A stretch of 64,000 bases of DNA from Chamaecyparis obtusa (Eukaryota; Streptophyta; Pinopsida; Cupressales; Cupressaceae), in the NCBI GenBank assembly GCA_027943335.1, contig BSBK01002049.1, positions 434,001 through 498,000 of the forward strand, in the 5' to 3' direction. The notes below the pieces were generated by a model. The model made no database searches. It was not told where the DNA came from and saw nothing but the letters and a program-made list of their open reading frames with translations. A program made the position numbers and the translations under genes. Each line of letters opens with the position of its first letter. The first letter of the stretch is position 1. Of this stretch, positions 24,105-37,088 are shown piece by piece.

Positions 24105-25217
24105 CTATTTCCTGACCTTAGTTACTTCATTCTTCTTTCCATCTTCAACTTCACTAGCATTCATGCAATTTCTGGCTATATGACCGAGTTTAGTGCATTT
24201 GAAACATCTTATGGTAGTATCTCTTTTCCTTAGATGATGTTTTATGCAGTTCATGCCAATGTGTCCATATTCTCCACAGTAATGACATCTACACTAGGTG
24301 TTGTAATCCCATCCAAACATTGCTTTCATAATTTGTTCTACTGGATTGAATGTTTTGGATCTACACTCGGATGCTTTGTGACCTTGTTTGTTGCATTTGT
24401 GACAATTACCTTTGAATCTTGGTTTTTCCCTGTATTCATTTGCTTTGTGACCATGCTGATTGTAGTTGTAGCATTTTCCATTGAATTCTACTTTTTCATT
24501 GCTCCAACATTTATTTGAAGTATGTCCTATTTTGCCATAATGATTACAAGTAGGTTTCTGATTTCTTTGAGTACCTTGCTTAGAAGATTCACCTTCTCCT
24601 TTGTATCCAAGTCCTGCTTTTCCTTTTTGCCTATGAAGATTTCGATCATACAATTGATTTAAGTCTTCTTGGCTCTTCAGCATTCTTTCATTGATTTGTT
24701 TTTCAGTGTTTAGGTCATCCACCAATCTTAGATTGATTTGCTTTTCAGATCTTAGTTCTTCTCTTGTGCTTTCTATTTCTGATCCTAGAGTCAGAATTTC
24801 CTCATTTGTATGGGAGATCTGATCAATTAGGTTTTCTAGCTGAAGGGTTTTATTTTGGACTTCATTGTTCCTTCCCTCTAATTCATCTTTCAACTTGTTT
24901 CTTTATTCTAAGATCTCACAAAATCTTGTTGAGTGTAGTTCTTGTTCTCTTTTTAATTTTCTCACTTCTTCCTGCAGAGACCCATTCTTTTCTAGGAGTT
25001 CTTTGACAACATTGTTTACTTCATCTGAGCTATTTGAGGGAAAAAGATCTTCAATCTTTTCTTCAATGTAATTATGATCATTCATCTGATTTGCAAGTTC
25101 CTTCTTTCTTCTTAGGGATTGAGAAAGATGTTCTTTTTCTTCTTTAAGTTTAGCTATGGCCATTTCCAGATCTAGCTTTTCATTTTCAATCACCTTGTTC
25201 AGTTTGAATACCTCCAT
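24105..25217 (-). pseudogene. Element B coiled-coil / multi-CCHC protein (ORF1, gag-like)
   Basis: A single 371-codon frame starts at the ATG at 25217 (MEVFKLNKVIEN), about 55 bp after the PBS. Residues 1-200 are a long Glu/Lys/Leu coiled coil. Five CCHC positions follow: CNHYGKIGHTSNKC and CYNYNQHGHKANEY are damaged (Cys to Tyr), while CHKCNKQGHKASEC, CHYCGEYGHIGMNC and CFKCTKLGHIARNC are complete. Two internal stops lie near 24,900 and 24,292. CCHC knuckles bind RNA, so a nucleocapsid-like role is likely. The usual Copia gag domain is not recognisable, and five knuckles is many for an LTR retrotransposon. Confidence 0.75.
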
Positions 25218-25269
25218 TGTCCTGGATCTTTGCTCAAGCTAGTTAAGCTTTATCTTGACAACCAATACA

Positions 25270-25281
25270 GCTCTGATACCA
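25270..25281 (-). promoter_or_regulatory. Primer-binding site of element B (tRNA-iMet)
   Basis: TGGTATCAGAGC on the - strand, 2 bp from the right LTR, is complementary to the 3' end of initiator tRNA-Met, the usual Copia primer. Confidence 0.85.
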
Positions 25282-25283
25282 AT

Positions 25284-26373
25284 TGTTGGAAATATTCAGG
25301 AATTAACCAAGTTACTAAGAGGGGAGGGGTGAATCAGTAACTCCAAATTTTCTTTCAATAACAGATGTATTAACATATAGTTCACTTTATCCTTTTTCAT
25401 ATACAAAGCATGAAACTTAAAAGCATTCAAAACAATGACACATAGATTTGGTTACCCAGAAACCTTCCAAAAGAAAGTAAAACTGGGGTGGGGATGAAAC
25501 CCACAAAGCTTTAATACTGTAGTATAAAGTTGGCCGGTTAAGGCTTACATTGATCACTTCTGATGATCTGCCCTGCTAGGAGCAATAAGGACTGCTAGGT
25601 CCACCTTGTTAGAGGTTTTTACAAACATACAATGAAGTATGCACTTGGTTAAGAGATTTTACACAGACTGTTAAGTCTACCCGGTTAAAGGATTTTAGTA
25701 CTGATTCACTGGTTAAAATGAAATAGTATATCTCTTACTTTGCAACTGGATTGCTGAATGAGATTCACTGATGTACTGATCACCTTCTGTGATGAATTTG
25801 TCTTTGCTACTTCTTATACTGCTGTAGCCCTTTGTAATTCACTTATCTCTGCCTTTCTTTCTTTTTCATATTCATACTCATACTACTTGGTATTTGTACA
25901 ACATTGTTTATATACAAGTCTAAACAATTAATTACAATTAAAAAGTCAGCTTGACAAATAAACATAAGTGCTACTAAGTCAGCCCAAGTATGGTTACACG
26001 GTTCCTGCAAACTAACTCGGTGACTTTCTGATACTCGGTGTCCACTGCATTACTCGGCATCATCATGCACTCAGTAGAAGTGAAGGCTCGGTTCATACTA
26101 ACCACTCGGTAAGTTTTGAACTTGGTAATTACTTGTGACTCGGTAGACATAATGTCACTCGGTTTACACTGTCCTGCTCGGTTTGCACTGTCCTGCTTGG
26201 TTTGCACTGTTCTGCTCGGTTTGCACTGTTCTGCTTAGTTTGCACTGTTTTGCTTGGTTTACACTATTTTTCTCAGTTTGCACTATTTTTCTTGGTTTGC
26301 ACTGTTCTGCTCAGTTTGCACTCAAAATGCAAATAAGTGTTGTCACTAGTGGCAATCCTGCTTAATGCCAACA
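25284..26373 (-). repeat. Element B right LTR (5' LTR in its own orientation)
   Basis: 1,090 bp, starts TGTTGGAAATATTC and ends TGCCAACA. The 19 bp array is shorter here (about 26,156-26,320, under nine units). Confidence 0.92.
25907..25914 (-). promoter_or_regulatory. Candidate TATA box of element B
   Basis: TATATAAA on the - strand in the 5' LTR, kept in the other LTR at 21711-21718. Confidence 0.45.
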
Positions 26374-27307
26374 CAACCCAGTGAAGAGGAAGACATCTTG
26401 AAGATGTTAGTGATGATGAAATTAAGGTGGAACAAGGTGATGTAGAACCTATACTTATGATGGATCAAGGTGAGGAAATATTCTTAAAGGCTTTGACAAG
26501 TCTGAAGTCTGCACCACCCTTTAATCCTCCCAAGTATGGTGTAAAATTGGATTATGATAAATTGATAGATTAGATTATTGAGATGGAAAGGTATTTTGAA
26601 TATGAGAATGTCCCTGAGGAAAAGGTGAAAATTTAAAGTACAAAGTTGAAAAGTCATGCATCCTTATGGTGGGAACATCTATAGCTAGATAGAAAGAGGA
26701 AAGGCAAAGACAAAATAAAGGTATGGAATAAAATGGTGAATAAATTGAAAGGCAAGAGTAACTACTGAGGTGGTTATACCAGAGGAAGTTTGTGAGGAAC
26801 TTGTTATAATTGTGGAGAAGAAGGACATAGATCATTTCAATGTACACATGTAAGTAAGAAGGTTGGTAACATTTGGAATGCTTTGGTGCAAAAAGAGTCA
26901 CTGAATGAACCTGAGAAGGAGAATAACTTGATGGAAAGAAGAGTGTTGTGGAATGAAGGTAAAAGGAAGATCTGTTAAGGAAAATTTTATTCAAGACCAG
27001 ATGTAGAGTTTTTGACAAAGTGTGGAAGGTAATCATTGATAGCGGTAGCTCGAAGAATCTGGCATCCGAGGAGACGGTCACAAAGTTGCTATCAAAAAGG
27101 TTGGAACACCTGAAGCCCTATTAGATTTCATGGATCAAAGATGACCACAAACTCTTGGTAAGTGAACAATGTTATGTGAATTTGAAAATTGGAAAATACT
27201 AAGATAAGGTGTTGTGTGATATCATGCTTATAGATTGTTGTCATATTTTATTAGGTAGACCTTGGAAATATGATAAACATTCTATATATGATGGAAGATT
27301 GCATAAG
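26374..27307 (+). pseudogene. Old Gypsy element J: gag and protease remains
   Basis: The + strand continues the J gag after the B insertion. The domain shows LDYDKLID, EMERYFEYENVPEEKV and HASLWWEHL, then a complete zinc knuckle CYNCGEEGHRSFQC at about 26,802-26,843. A protease follows with IIDSGSSKNLAS at 27,032-27,068 (other frame) and LLGRPWKYDKHSIYDGR just before the cut at 27,307. The same signatures occur in element G, so J and G belong to related Gypsy groups. Many stops and at least one frameshift are present. It is cut at 27,307 by LTR H; RT and integrase are not in the window. Confidence 0.8.
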
Positions 27308-30300
27308 TGTTAGTAATAGTCCCAAGAGATGACTAAGAGGGGGGGTGAATCAGTTATCTAGAAGTTGCAATTCTTTATCTAATTAAGTATACTTAAACAC
27401 AAGGCATAAAAATAATGAAAGAACACATGAACACAACACCAATATTTTGTTTATGAGGAAACCCAAATAGGTAAAAACCCCGATGGGACTTGATACCTCC
27501 TGATATTTTGTACTAGTGTATAATGATTCTTGTTAGAAGATCCTTTACCTTGTTAGGAGTAGCTTTACAATATATTAAGTATAGTAGACCTAGTTAAGGG
27601 TCAGACCTTGTTAGTAGTCTTTTACAATTGTCCCTATTAGGGGAGAGGATGCACTATCTGAGAGCTCACTACTCAAAGGGGCGAAGGCTACAACCTTCTG
27701 AATAATAGATATACACTATATCTAGATCTAGGTGAACTACACTTTGACCTATTGTCTAGATCAGTTCCAATGAATAGCACAAGTACTTTACTTGGTCACA
27801 TAGACCTGTTAGCTATTTTTCTTGTATCCCTCATTTCTAGAAGAGAAATATGAAAACCAAACCTGGGGATCTTTGTCTAGAAACACAAATCTCCTTGATC
27901 ATGAAAACTGACAGGCAAGAAAAGACTAATTAATGAGGATTTGATCCTCCTTCTGCTTTGAGTTCCACACACTTAGGTGGGTACAACTAATTGATGCAAA
28001 TATGAAAATCGGTGGACAGTTCTTAGACTTATAAAACATGGGAGTTCAACTCAACTAGTCTTATAAAGGATCCCACCTATATGATCTACTAAGAACTAAA
28101 AAAATGGCTAATGTGATAACAAGGATAAACTCCTCTTCGAACCCGGAGGCTCAGATAGGCTAACCTAGTGATTCACTCTTCAAGGAATCAGCAAATGAAT
28201 TGTACTTCTTGAATACAATCAAACATGAATGTTCACAACAACAGGAAAGTAAAATGATTTTCAATTAATGGTTTGATGATGAAACTATGGGACAAGCAAA
28301 GACTAGTGCCATATCTAATGGGCAACATAGTCATAAAAATATAAATCAATAGAAATCACTTAATAGGAACACAAACAGAATGCCTTACAATCTAGATGCA
28401 GCTTAGACAGAATGCCTAATAGACTATCTTTTCATTCCCAAATTGTTGTGTGAAATCCTCATACAAATGCTTATCCCTCTGAAATTACTCATGAGACTAA
28501 CTCCTTCCTTGAAGGAAACTCATAGGTAATTGCACAGTTACCTTGTAACCAGTATGTTCAGAATGCTTTACAGACTTAAACATACAAGAGCATCACCAAA
28601 ATACAAAGAGACAACAATAATTTGGAACAGGAACTACACTGTGTTTCATTAAGATCTCTTTGCTTCAATACATCTGGAATGACAAAATAAACTCAGAATA
28701 CCATGACCCTAGAACCAGAAAGCTGCCTTGCAGCATTAATTTCACCATCCTTTACAAAATGAGAGAAAATCAGAGATATAGTGAAATCAAAGCCAGTTAT
28801 AGAACTGACAACTGTCCATTGGGCACAAAATATCTTCAACATTCCTCTCATTTGATCTACAACTGATCTTGATTCCTAGATTTCAAGCCTGGACTGCTAT
28901 CATCCACTTCTCTAAAACTGAGAATAATCATTTCCATTGGATTGTTCATTCCGAGACCTTTCCGACGATATATAACACTTCATATTTCAGACAAAAAATG
29001 AATTTGTAGGCCCCTTTTCCATGAGCACTCAGTCATTTAAATTTTTTATGCATTTATTCAAATGTCCAGACTATTCAAAATTTTAAATTCTTTGAAAGTC
29101 TACAATTTTAATCATTTTCACATTATCCTGCATACAAGTCACCATAAATTGCCATGTGTCAAGCTCTCATTGCATGCTTGGACAAACCATAGCTCAAACA
29201 CCCCATTTAGAGAACTAGCGAGCACATGCATCTCCAAGTCGGTGAATAAAATTCCTAGCTGCAGTTACCTCTGGTGACTAGGTGAATAACTTTGTTCTCC
29301 AATTTGTGGAATGCTTGCCACTGACTGTCATGGCTGGGCGACCTCATGACTGGCTCCATCTCCAATTCGCAGAATCATTTGCATTAACCGCCAGTTATAT
29401 GGTGAATTGGTGACTGCGGTTAATAGACTGCCACCTTTGAATCATGGATTATTTTCTCTAACCGTTCAAACTTCTGGCGACTACGCGAATGCATGACACA
29501 TGTCCACCTTAACCACCACTATCTTCTGCAAAATTAGCTTCTTCCTGGGCACGGGCACAAAAATTGAGGTAGTCACACAAGCTTCCACAAGTAGAGCTTC
29601 CTCCAATTGATCTACCTTATGTTGTGCTTAGTGTTGTATTCAAACACCAAAAAGACTCCCAATAGCATCAATGTGGGACAATTGCTAAAAAGGTTTTAAA
29701 GACTTTCTACACATTTTGTTCAAAACCATGGGCCCCGCCGTGCATAGAAAGCTCCAGCGAAGCAGGCCCACCAAGCACCCCTGGCTCTTTGTTTACAATG
29801 GATAAGAGTGTTGTTGTATATAACTAATCTAAAAGTTCACCTTTCGGCCAATGTGGGATATGTGTATTTTGCATGCGCAGGTCCCTATTTCATTGCGTAG
29901 GCAGCCATCATTTCTTCGGCATCTCCCTTTAGTTAATGCGTTGCCCTCCAAAAAAAAAAATCTGCAAAAAACAAGCCTCCCTTTCATCTTGTGAGCCTCC
30001 ATTGCAAATTTATGTGGTGTAGCTGGCATTGAGTTGCTATGTGCTGGTATTCAATGGGCTTTGCTACCATTTGCGTGAAGTTCCTTCATGCACTAGCTTG
30101 CAATGGCTTAGCTGCTCACACTAGCCTTTTATTAAAATTGTGCAAGCATCTGCTAATGCACAAAGCCCCTCTCAATCGCAGACCTTTTCTTATGCAAATT
30201 TTCATTTACTTAGTGTTGGGCTTCTTCATTGTCATGTTGTGGGTCTACCTTTAACCTTAACACCAACAGCTCCCTCTATAATGCGTTGGCACTCTCTGTG

Positions 30301-31964
30301 TTCTTAGAACACTAGCCCCTTTCTATCTTGCATGAGAGACCAGCCTATTTTCTATGCGCTGGTTTGTAGTTGAAAATTCATGCTGGGCTTGTTAATTCTA
30401 TCTCAAGCATTTGACCGATAGCCTCCACTTGCACAAGGTATCAAACACATACACAAGGTCTCCTTAATCCAATGCACAAGACATGTAATTGATGTCTGCA
30501 GCCTCCTTAAAATTGCATGACCCATTTTTTAATGCTAGTCCCCTCATTCACATTATCCATAGGCCTCTAACCTCAAAAATTGTGCGTGAGTGCCCATTAT
30601 GGTTTGTGCAGGGCATAATCTCCCTTTACAATACAGGCCCCCAATCAAATTGCATGGAGTCCATTGAAATAGCATAAGTCTCTGCTACCTTCTAGACTTG
30701 CGCAGGATAGGCCAATGTCTGCTATGCATCTCCTTCTAATTTGGTTTCCAAACATTAGCAATTATGTGAGGCTCCACCCATTGCACAGGCCATTTGTTAT
30801 TGATTACTGGTCTTTAATGCATGATGTGTTTCCCTTCATTCAATCTACGCTGGCACTATTCAAAATGATGTGAGCAGTCCTAAATCCATAACTCCCACCT
30901 CTGTCTCATATTTTCACTGGCAAATATATTGAATTGCATTAGGCCAGCCTTTGGTTTCAAGTCAGCTCCCACTATTTTCTCAAGCTCTACCTTGCAAATG
31001 TGTGAGTCCCATGCTCACGGTGAAGACTTATATATATCGTGAGTCCCTGTTATCTCACACTGCCTTCTTCATTTATCTTGGCCTTTTACAATAGAAAGTG
31101 AACATTACCTTGGCACTTAATTCTTTACATTTGTTTTTACAAGGCTACCCTTTTGCAAAATTTACATTTGTTTTTGCCTTGGATCATTTTTACTAGTGAA
31201 TGAATCCTTGATGTGCAACCCCATTTTCATGATTAACGAGAACAACTGTGATTGCTTTGGAGAATCTTATGCTTTTGACTTTAAGATTTTCTTCATTGAA
31301 ATGCTCTTCTTATTTTCATGTTTAACATTCACAAAATGGCTCATAACCTTAAAGAAATAACAACCAAGTGATCCAAATGCCATGATCCTAATAGTGTCCT
31401 TAATTTAATAGGTTGATACAACACCAACATTGCATCTAAATCTGAAGAAAAGCTTAGATCATTTTTCTACTCTTACCATGATATAAACATTTGAATCCAA
31501 GCCATAGCATTCAAAGAGATGGAGAAACACTCTCGGACCTGCTGATGGACCTATTAGCATTATTTGTTGTTCCAATTATTGCACGAGCTCCTAAGCACTC
31601 TATCAACATATCTTGAATAACTGACTCCTTTTTGCTAGAAGATTTATAGAGAAACTCATCATCTACATGGCTATGGTATATAATATGAAAAATAGGAAAA
31701 TCCAAGCCTTTGTCTCAATATCTAAAAGTACCATCCCTCTGATAAACATAGGCGGGGAGTTTTCCTTTGACCTCTGCCCATGATGAAATATACTATGGAT
31801 CCAATGTAGCCTCATATCAACAAAACTTCCAAAAAATTCTTTATCTTTCTTTTAGAAATCAAACCTTTGCTTGTTACTTGACTTTTTCAAAGTTTCCAAA
31901 TAACACTAACTGGCACCCAGAACTGGCCTAGAAAACTCACTTGCTGAAACTTTCATGAACCAAC

Positions 31965-34814
31965 TGTTGGCTTTTAAACTTGTTCTCACATGGTGCCAGG
32001 TTTACACTATGATTGACAAACTGGTTAGTCTTCGCTCCAAAGTTTGACAGGGAAAAAGTGCCAATTGATGAGGACTGAAGGCATCCTCCTTCTGCTTCAA
32101 GATCTACATCACTCAGGCGGGTATTGCCTCATCTGCACACTCATGACTCTTTTTGATGACTGAAAGGCCTGCAGATGTATTATTATGGAATAGTTACCAG
32201 ACTCGTATAGGTATCATGTACCCCAATGAAACCAAATCTGATGCAATCACCTGCTTGCATGCAATGAGTCTGATAACCAGAGACCTACACTAACAACATG
32301 AAAGGGAAAGGGTGGGGCTGAATGAAAATTATTTTAAATGGATTGAAAGGACCCCTGAGATGCCCTAAGTGTCATATAAACTAGTGCCTTACCCAATGGG
32401 CCACAAAGTCCAATACCCTACTGCAAGAGACAACTATGAAACAAGAAAAGAATATACCCAATGTGTTGATGCCTAACATCAATCACACACCATGACCAAA
32501 CCTCAACTTAACACCCACCTGTGTATTTAAGTATGTTATTATCCACTCAAAGTATTTTAACCCTCCCCTTAGAACAGACCTATGAATCAGATAATACATT
32601 AACCAACATCCACTGGAAGACAAGCCTAACATATCCTTGACACCTTAGCTCATACATACATGAACACTAACTGTAAACCAGTTATCCCTATGAAGACAAC
32701 TCCACTTGCAAGCATATAGGTAGTGCAAACAAAAAAATCAAACACCCTTGATGTATGATTAATGAATCCAGAATTCAAATGGAGATAGCTTGACAACAGT
32801 AAGAGTATATTAACTTCTCACACATAAGACAAATCTGTTACAATATGCATTATATTCCCCTGAACCAGCAATGGGAGAAGAAGAACACCCTATATGTAGA
32901 GAGAAGGAGAAATCTACAGGATAGAACCTTTCACCTAGGACCAATTCTCCTCAAAAATTTGTAGAAGAAGGAACCTTTACAAAATTGAACAACCTGCCAT
33001 TTATACCAATAATCACCTTGGAATTATCAAAGAGAATGCAACAAGCTACAGGTGATTAGGGCTAGGGTTACAATGGCTAACCTCAACAAAATTCAAAAAA
33101 CAACATGTCGGAGGGAAAACCAGCACCAATCTGTCAGAAACAAGAATGATCCACAAGAAAGATAAAATCTTCAAATCTGTACCCAGGATCACAAATTCAT
33201 CATGAAAAATAGTCTGACCAGACCATCAAAACACCTCGAGCCAACAAAAATTGTCCTCCCCCACATAGAAAAACACCCTCGCAAACACTCATGGCATCCT
33301 GGACCACACTACAAATGGCAAACCAATCACTTCTGACCAAACAGGGTCGATCCTGCATTTAATTCTATAAAAATGGTACCCTCTATCACTGGAAACACTT
33401 CTGCAAATTTGAAATCAAATCCCGATGGTCACTCAACAAAATTTAAAACATGGCCGTCGATCCCTTTCTCTTCCTGGCATATCGAGCGATCATACTTAAT
33501 TCACAACAGTCATGGGCCCCTTTGGAAAGTCAACAACTCGATCAAAAGTTAGCAACCAATCAAAAAAATGAACACCTTGGCAACACCAGCACTGTGGACC
33601 CACCTAACTCCATAGCCATGATGCCAAATAGTTGTCACATGATCACATAGCCAAAACCTGGGCTATGCGAACACACGACAAGCCATGAGATTGCCACCAT
33701 GTCACCCACTAGCCAATCAAGAAATGCCTCATCACCAAAAACATTGGCCCCACCTATTTGGTGAACTGGTGACTGAAGAACTTTCACCAGTTCCTGAGAT
33801 ACTTTACACCATTGCCAAAAGACTTAGCGATCACACGACCATTGTTTGCTAAATCACCGGATGAACTAGCAAATCACCTTTTTATTGTGCAAATGTGTGA
33901 ACACAAAGACAATTTTTCAGGCCACCACATCTTTGTCCATTCCGCCAAACCTTTGACCCCACCTAGGTCCGCCCAATGCCACATGTCATCATGTCATACG
34001 CTACGGCCGCCAAGTCACCTAACACAGGACCCACTACCTGAAAAAGCCTTACCTTTTGGGAAGATCGGACGGTGGTCGCATGATTGCAAATGGGAGGAAT
34101 ATTCCTCATGATCATGCAACAACTATAGATCTTATCTACATTGTTACTCCGCTTAAGAAATATCAGGCCCACCAAAAAACTACTGAGCATTTAGCGACCA
34201 CATGACTAACCACCTGCCAGGTCATTGAATGTTAGCCAATAACTGCCAAACACTCAGAGATCACATGACTAACAGTCGCTGAGTCACTGAAGGCTAAGCA
34301 CCTAAGTACCAAAAATAAGAGATTGCATGACAACACAGTCGCTAGGTCAATGAATAAGATATGTGACTGCTAGAGAATTTGGAGAATCAGTGAAGGGAAA
34401 CCCTGCAAGGACTGGGCCCCACCATGCATCACACCTATGTAGTTAGGACCAAGGTTGAAAATACACAAAGTATTCGACCTAGAGAATGACCAAAAACACA
34501 TAGAGTTTTCGATGCTAGAAGACAAATGCACAAAATAGGAAGCACAAGGTTGAAAACAATGCACAGGTGGAAAACAACATGGATTTTTAAAAATATTGTG
34601 GGTTTTCGACACTGAGGCAGATTTTAAAAAACATTTTCCTACAGACCTTGGAATTTGAATATCTTTCTGGACTTTGCAATTCGACACATGCAAATTGGAC
34701 TGGAGCAAGGTGAAACATTGGAGAACATAGGGCTAAGGGCACAAACCATGAAACACTTGCACGGAGGAGGCCATTTTCAAAAGATTTTGCATTGAACCAA
34801 AAAATGGACTAATA
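31965..34814 (-). repeat. Element E left LTR (3' LTR in its own orientation)
   Basis: 2,850 bp, starts TGTTGGC and ends ACTAATA (CA to TA). Three ~62 bp imperfect tandem units lie at 34,190-34,380. Confidence 0.93.
34190..34380. repeat. Three ~62 bp imperfect tandem units in the LTR of E
   Basis: Units start at about 34,194, 34,257 and 34,319 with GCGACCACATGACTAAC-like sequence and a GTCACTGAA-like middle. The right LTR has the same array at 39,315-39,500 with an 8 bp deletion in the second unit. Confidence 0.7.
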
Positions 34815-35162
34815 GTGGCTCTAGTTGCGGACGATGGGTAACTGGTGCCCATGTGATAATTTAGGATTTCTGGGAGAGCAAACCACCAACTGGACAAAAA
34901 GGAAGGGACCTCAAAAAATGTAGGAAACAAGCCAGGAAAGAAACACAACAGGAAAGGGAAAGAACATTTATAGAATTTACAAGTATGTAGAACCAGGCTC
35001 AAAGCCTCAAAAGAAAACCAGTGACCCTCCTGAATCAAAAATCTGATTCTCATCCACATACATGACCCACCATCTAAAAATTTTATGATCATCCTGCTAC
35101 AAACATATGTGAATACTCATGGGCTGAAGAATGAAACTATGTTGATCACTACCCATGCTTTT

Positions 35163-36680
35163 CTAGTCATGATTATTACATTCATATTCAAACTCCAAAA
35201 AGTAAGGAACACCACTTACTTCCTCCTGCTGACTGGAAAGAATAAGAAACTCACCTTGTAGTGCATCAGAAAATAGTACATGAGGAACATTATGCATTAC
35301 AATACAGTTACCTGGCTGAGAAGGATGTGGATCTTCAAATTTACCTTCACACATTGCTTCAGCCACTAAGCAACCTAGTTCATCAATGACATCTTCATGA
35401 ACTAGATCATGAACCAAGTGAAGGTCTTCATCAAAACTTTGGTGACAGGGGAGCACTACATCATCATTATTTTCTCCAGAAGAAAATCTATCCCAACTAT
35501 TGAAGACTAAGTCCTCAATACTATCACACTCAGCATCATATTTAGCAGAAACAAGGAAAGGGCTTGAACAAGAAATTTGTTCATCACTATAATCTTGATG
35601 ACAGGAAAACACACTATCATGTCCTTCTACTTCTCTTTCTGTAGAGTCACTACCAGAGGGGGGACCTTGTATACATTGGTCATCATGGTCACTTTGAACA
35701 CTGGCCTCATTATCAATGTCAAAATGTATATCACAGGGGAGCTACAAATTAAAGTCTAGATAAGGTGCATACCTTTGGAACTGTTTAGCCAAGAGTGCTG
35801 AAATCATTTCACTGCTTAGTAGACTTTGAGCTTCAATATCATTTTCTTCTTCATCAGCTACATCCCTGTCATTGAAAACATCATTCTTATCCAAGACAAG
35901 AATGGAGATGTCTGGCCTTAGATCATCTTGTGTGAAACAATCTATGCAAGAATCATCATCTGCATCATATCCAATATTCTACCCTTCACACAAAACATCA
36001 TCAATCCGGGACAAGAAAATTTCTTTCTCATGTTGACAAGAAGAAAAATTTGCAGACAAAAGGGGAATATTGTCATCCTCAAATTCATCTTCAACATCCT
36101 CATATGCACTGATCTCAGAATCAGCTTCATAATCAACACTCTCTACATAGTGAGAATCAACATCAGAAACACTGGCCTCCTCATGAACATCATCAGGAGC
36201 AACTAGTCTTAGCAATCTTATGTCCTCTGCTAACTACCAGTTCACCATTTTCAACCTTGCTAGTACCTTCTTGAGAGCAGCAACCTTATCAAAATGCTCA
36301 ACAAACTTAGCTCTCAACACATCCCAAGAAGGGATTGAACATGAAGGCAAGGACAAGAACCACTTCCTTGCACCATTAGAAAATGTGTACACAAATAACC
36401 TCATGGCAATGTCTTCATGCTCAACATCCATATCTCCAAAATAACCCATGACAACATCAACATGCTGGCTTGTAGAAATAGATCCACCAGCCATGAATCT
36501 TGGCAAACACTTCCCATCCTCAACAAAGAACTCATTAGGGGCACCTTCAATGCCATCAAAACAAAAGGGTCTATATTTCTCTATGAGTAACCACCCACAA
36601 ACACTCATCCCTTTACAACAGTGCTACACACTTGATACAGAAACATTTTCACCAAAAGAATACCTAGAAGTTTTGTAGCA
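35163..36680 (-). pseudogene. Element E gag plus acidic protein (single frame)
   Basis: All in one - strand frame. The gag domain (36,608-36,234) shows CLPRFMAGG, VEHEDIAMRLFV, GARKWFLSLP and WDVLRAKFVEHF, like the gag of element A. After a TAG at 36,231 the frame continues as a strongly Asp/Glu/Ser-rich protein. The segment at about 35,840-35,770 reads LLSSEMISALLAKQFQRYAP, matching LSSEKISELL...FQRYA in element D. Internal stops lie near 36,231, 35,977 and 35,755, and the frame ends in a TAG at 35,163. No zinc knuckle, protease or polymerase was found. The gag part likely lets E RNA enter particles of a helper; the role of the acidic part is unknown. Confidence 0.75.
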
Positions 36681-36750
36681 GAAGACCTTTGGCTAGAAGC
36701 AAGATAGATCTAGAGCTCACCTTGAAACTCCATCAGGTTCCTTGTCATGC

Positions 36751-36773
36751 AGAGTCGCCACCTCCTTGAGAGG
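36751..36773 (-). other. PBS-like motif with adjacent hairpin in E leader (distal copy)
   Basis: On the - strand CCTCTCAAGGAGG (a small stem) is followed by TGGCGACTCT. The same arrangement is in D at 42761-42784. Confidence 0.5.
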
Positions 36774-36870
36774 AAAATAATTTATTGTTTCTTCTTCCAA
36801 CCAACACAAAACTACACCAGGTAACATGCATTGTTTATCAGAAGGAACACTGATCAAACAGAGACAAATC

Positions 36871-36896
36871 AGAGCCGCCACTCACAACTAGGTGAG
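36871..36896 (-). other. PBS-like motif with adjacent hairpin in E leader (proximal copy)
   Basis: On the - strand CTCACCTAGTTGTGAG forms a stem and is followed by TGGCGGCTCT. Equivalent to A 11291-11311 and D 43093-43119. Confidence 0.5.
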
Positions 36897-37067
36897 AAAA
36901 TTTTAGTAAATACTTTATTTTTATATCTGACTCTTTTCTAGACTTTCCCCATCAGATTCACCATTTTGTTGGCTACTCGGATGGGCCAAACCAATCTGGT
37001 CAAAAGATATGATATTGCAAAATTTGTAACCATAACCACAGCTCCTTAATAGGTTTTCCTTATGTTC

Positions 37068-37085
37068 TCCCTAGCGGAGTCACCA
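37068..37085 (-). promoter_or_regulatory. Primer-binding site of element E
   Basis: TGGTGACTCCGCTAGGGA on the - strand, 3 bp from the right LTR; same type as in A. Confidence 0.8.
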
Positions 37086-37088
37086 TGT

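Larger units (their letters stand above)
21078..26373 (-). mobile_element. Element B: non-autonomous Sirevirus-like (Copia-type) LTR element
   Basis: LTRs at 21078-22196 and 25284-26373, with a perfect TSD CAACC at 21073-21077 and 26374-26378. It reads on the - strand. An initiator-Met PBS is next to the right LTR and a purine tract is next to the left one, with two further purine-tract copies, a Sirevirus habit. The internal region encodes a coiled-coil/zinc-knuckle protein and a second protein but no protease, RT or integrase. It interrupts the gag of J, 46 bp from element A. Confidence 0.9.

Noticed and set aside
24234..25071. Hydrophobic + strand frames resembling membrane proteins
   Set aside because: They are the complement of the Lys/Glu-rich coiled-coil and zinc-knuckle protein of element B.
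30039..30254. Open frames in the D LTR (also 45,268-45,727)
   Set aside because: They recur in both LTRs, lack domains and lie within non-coding LTR sequence.
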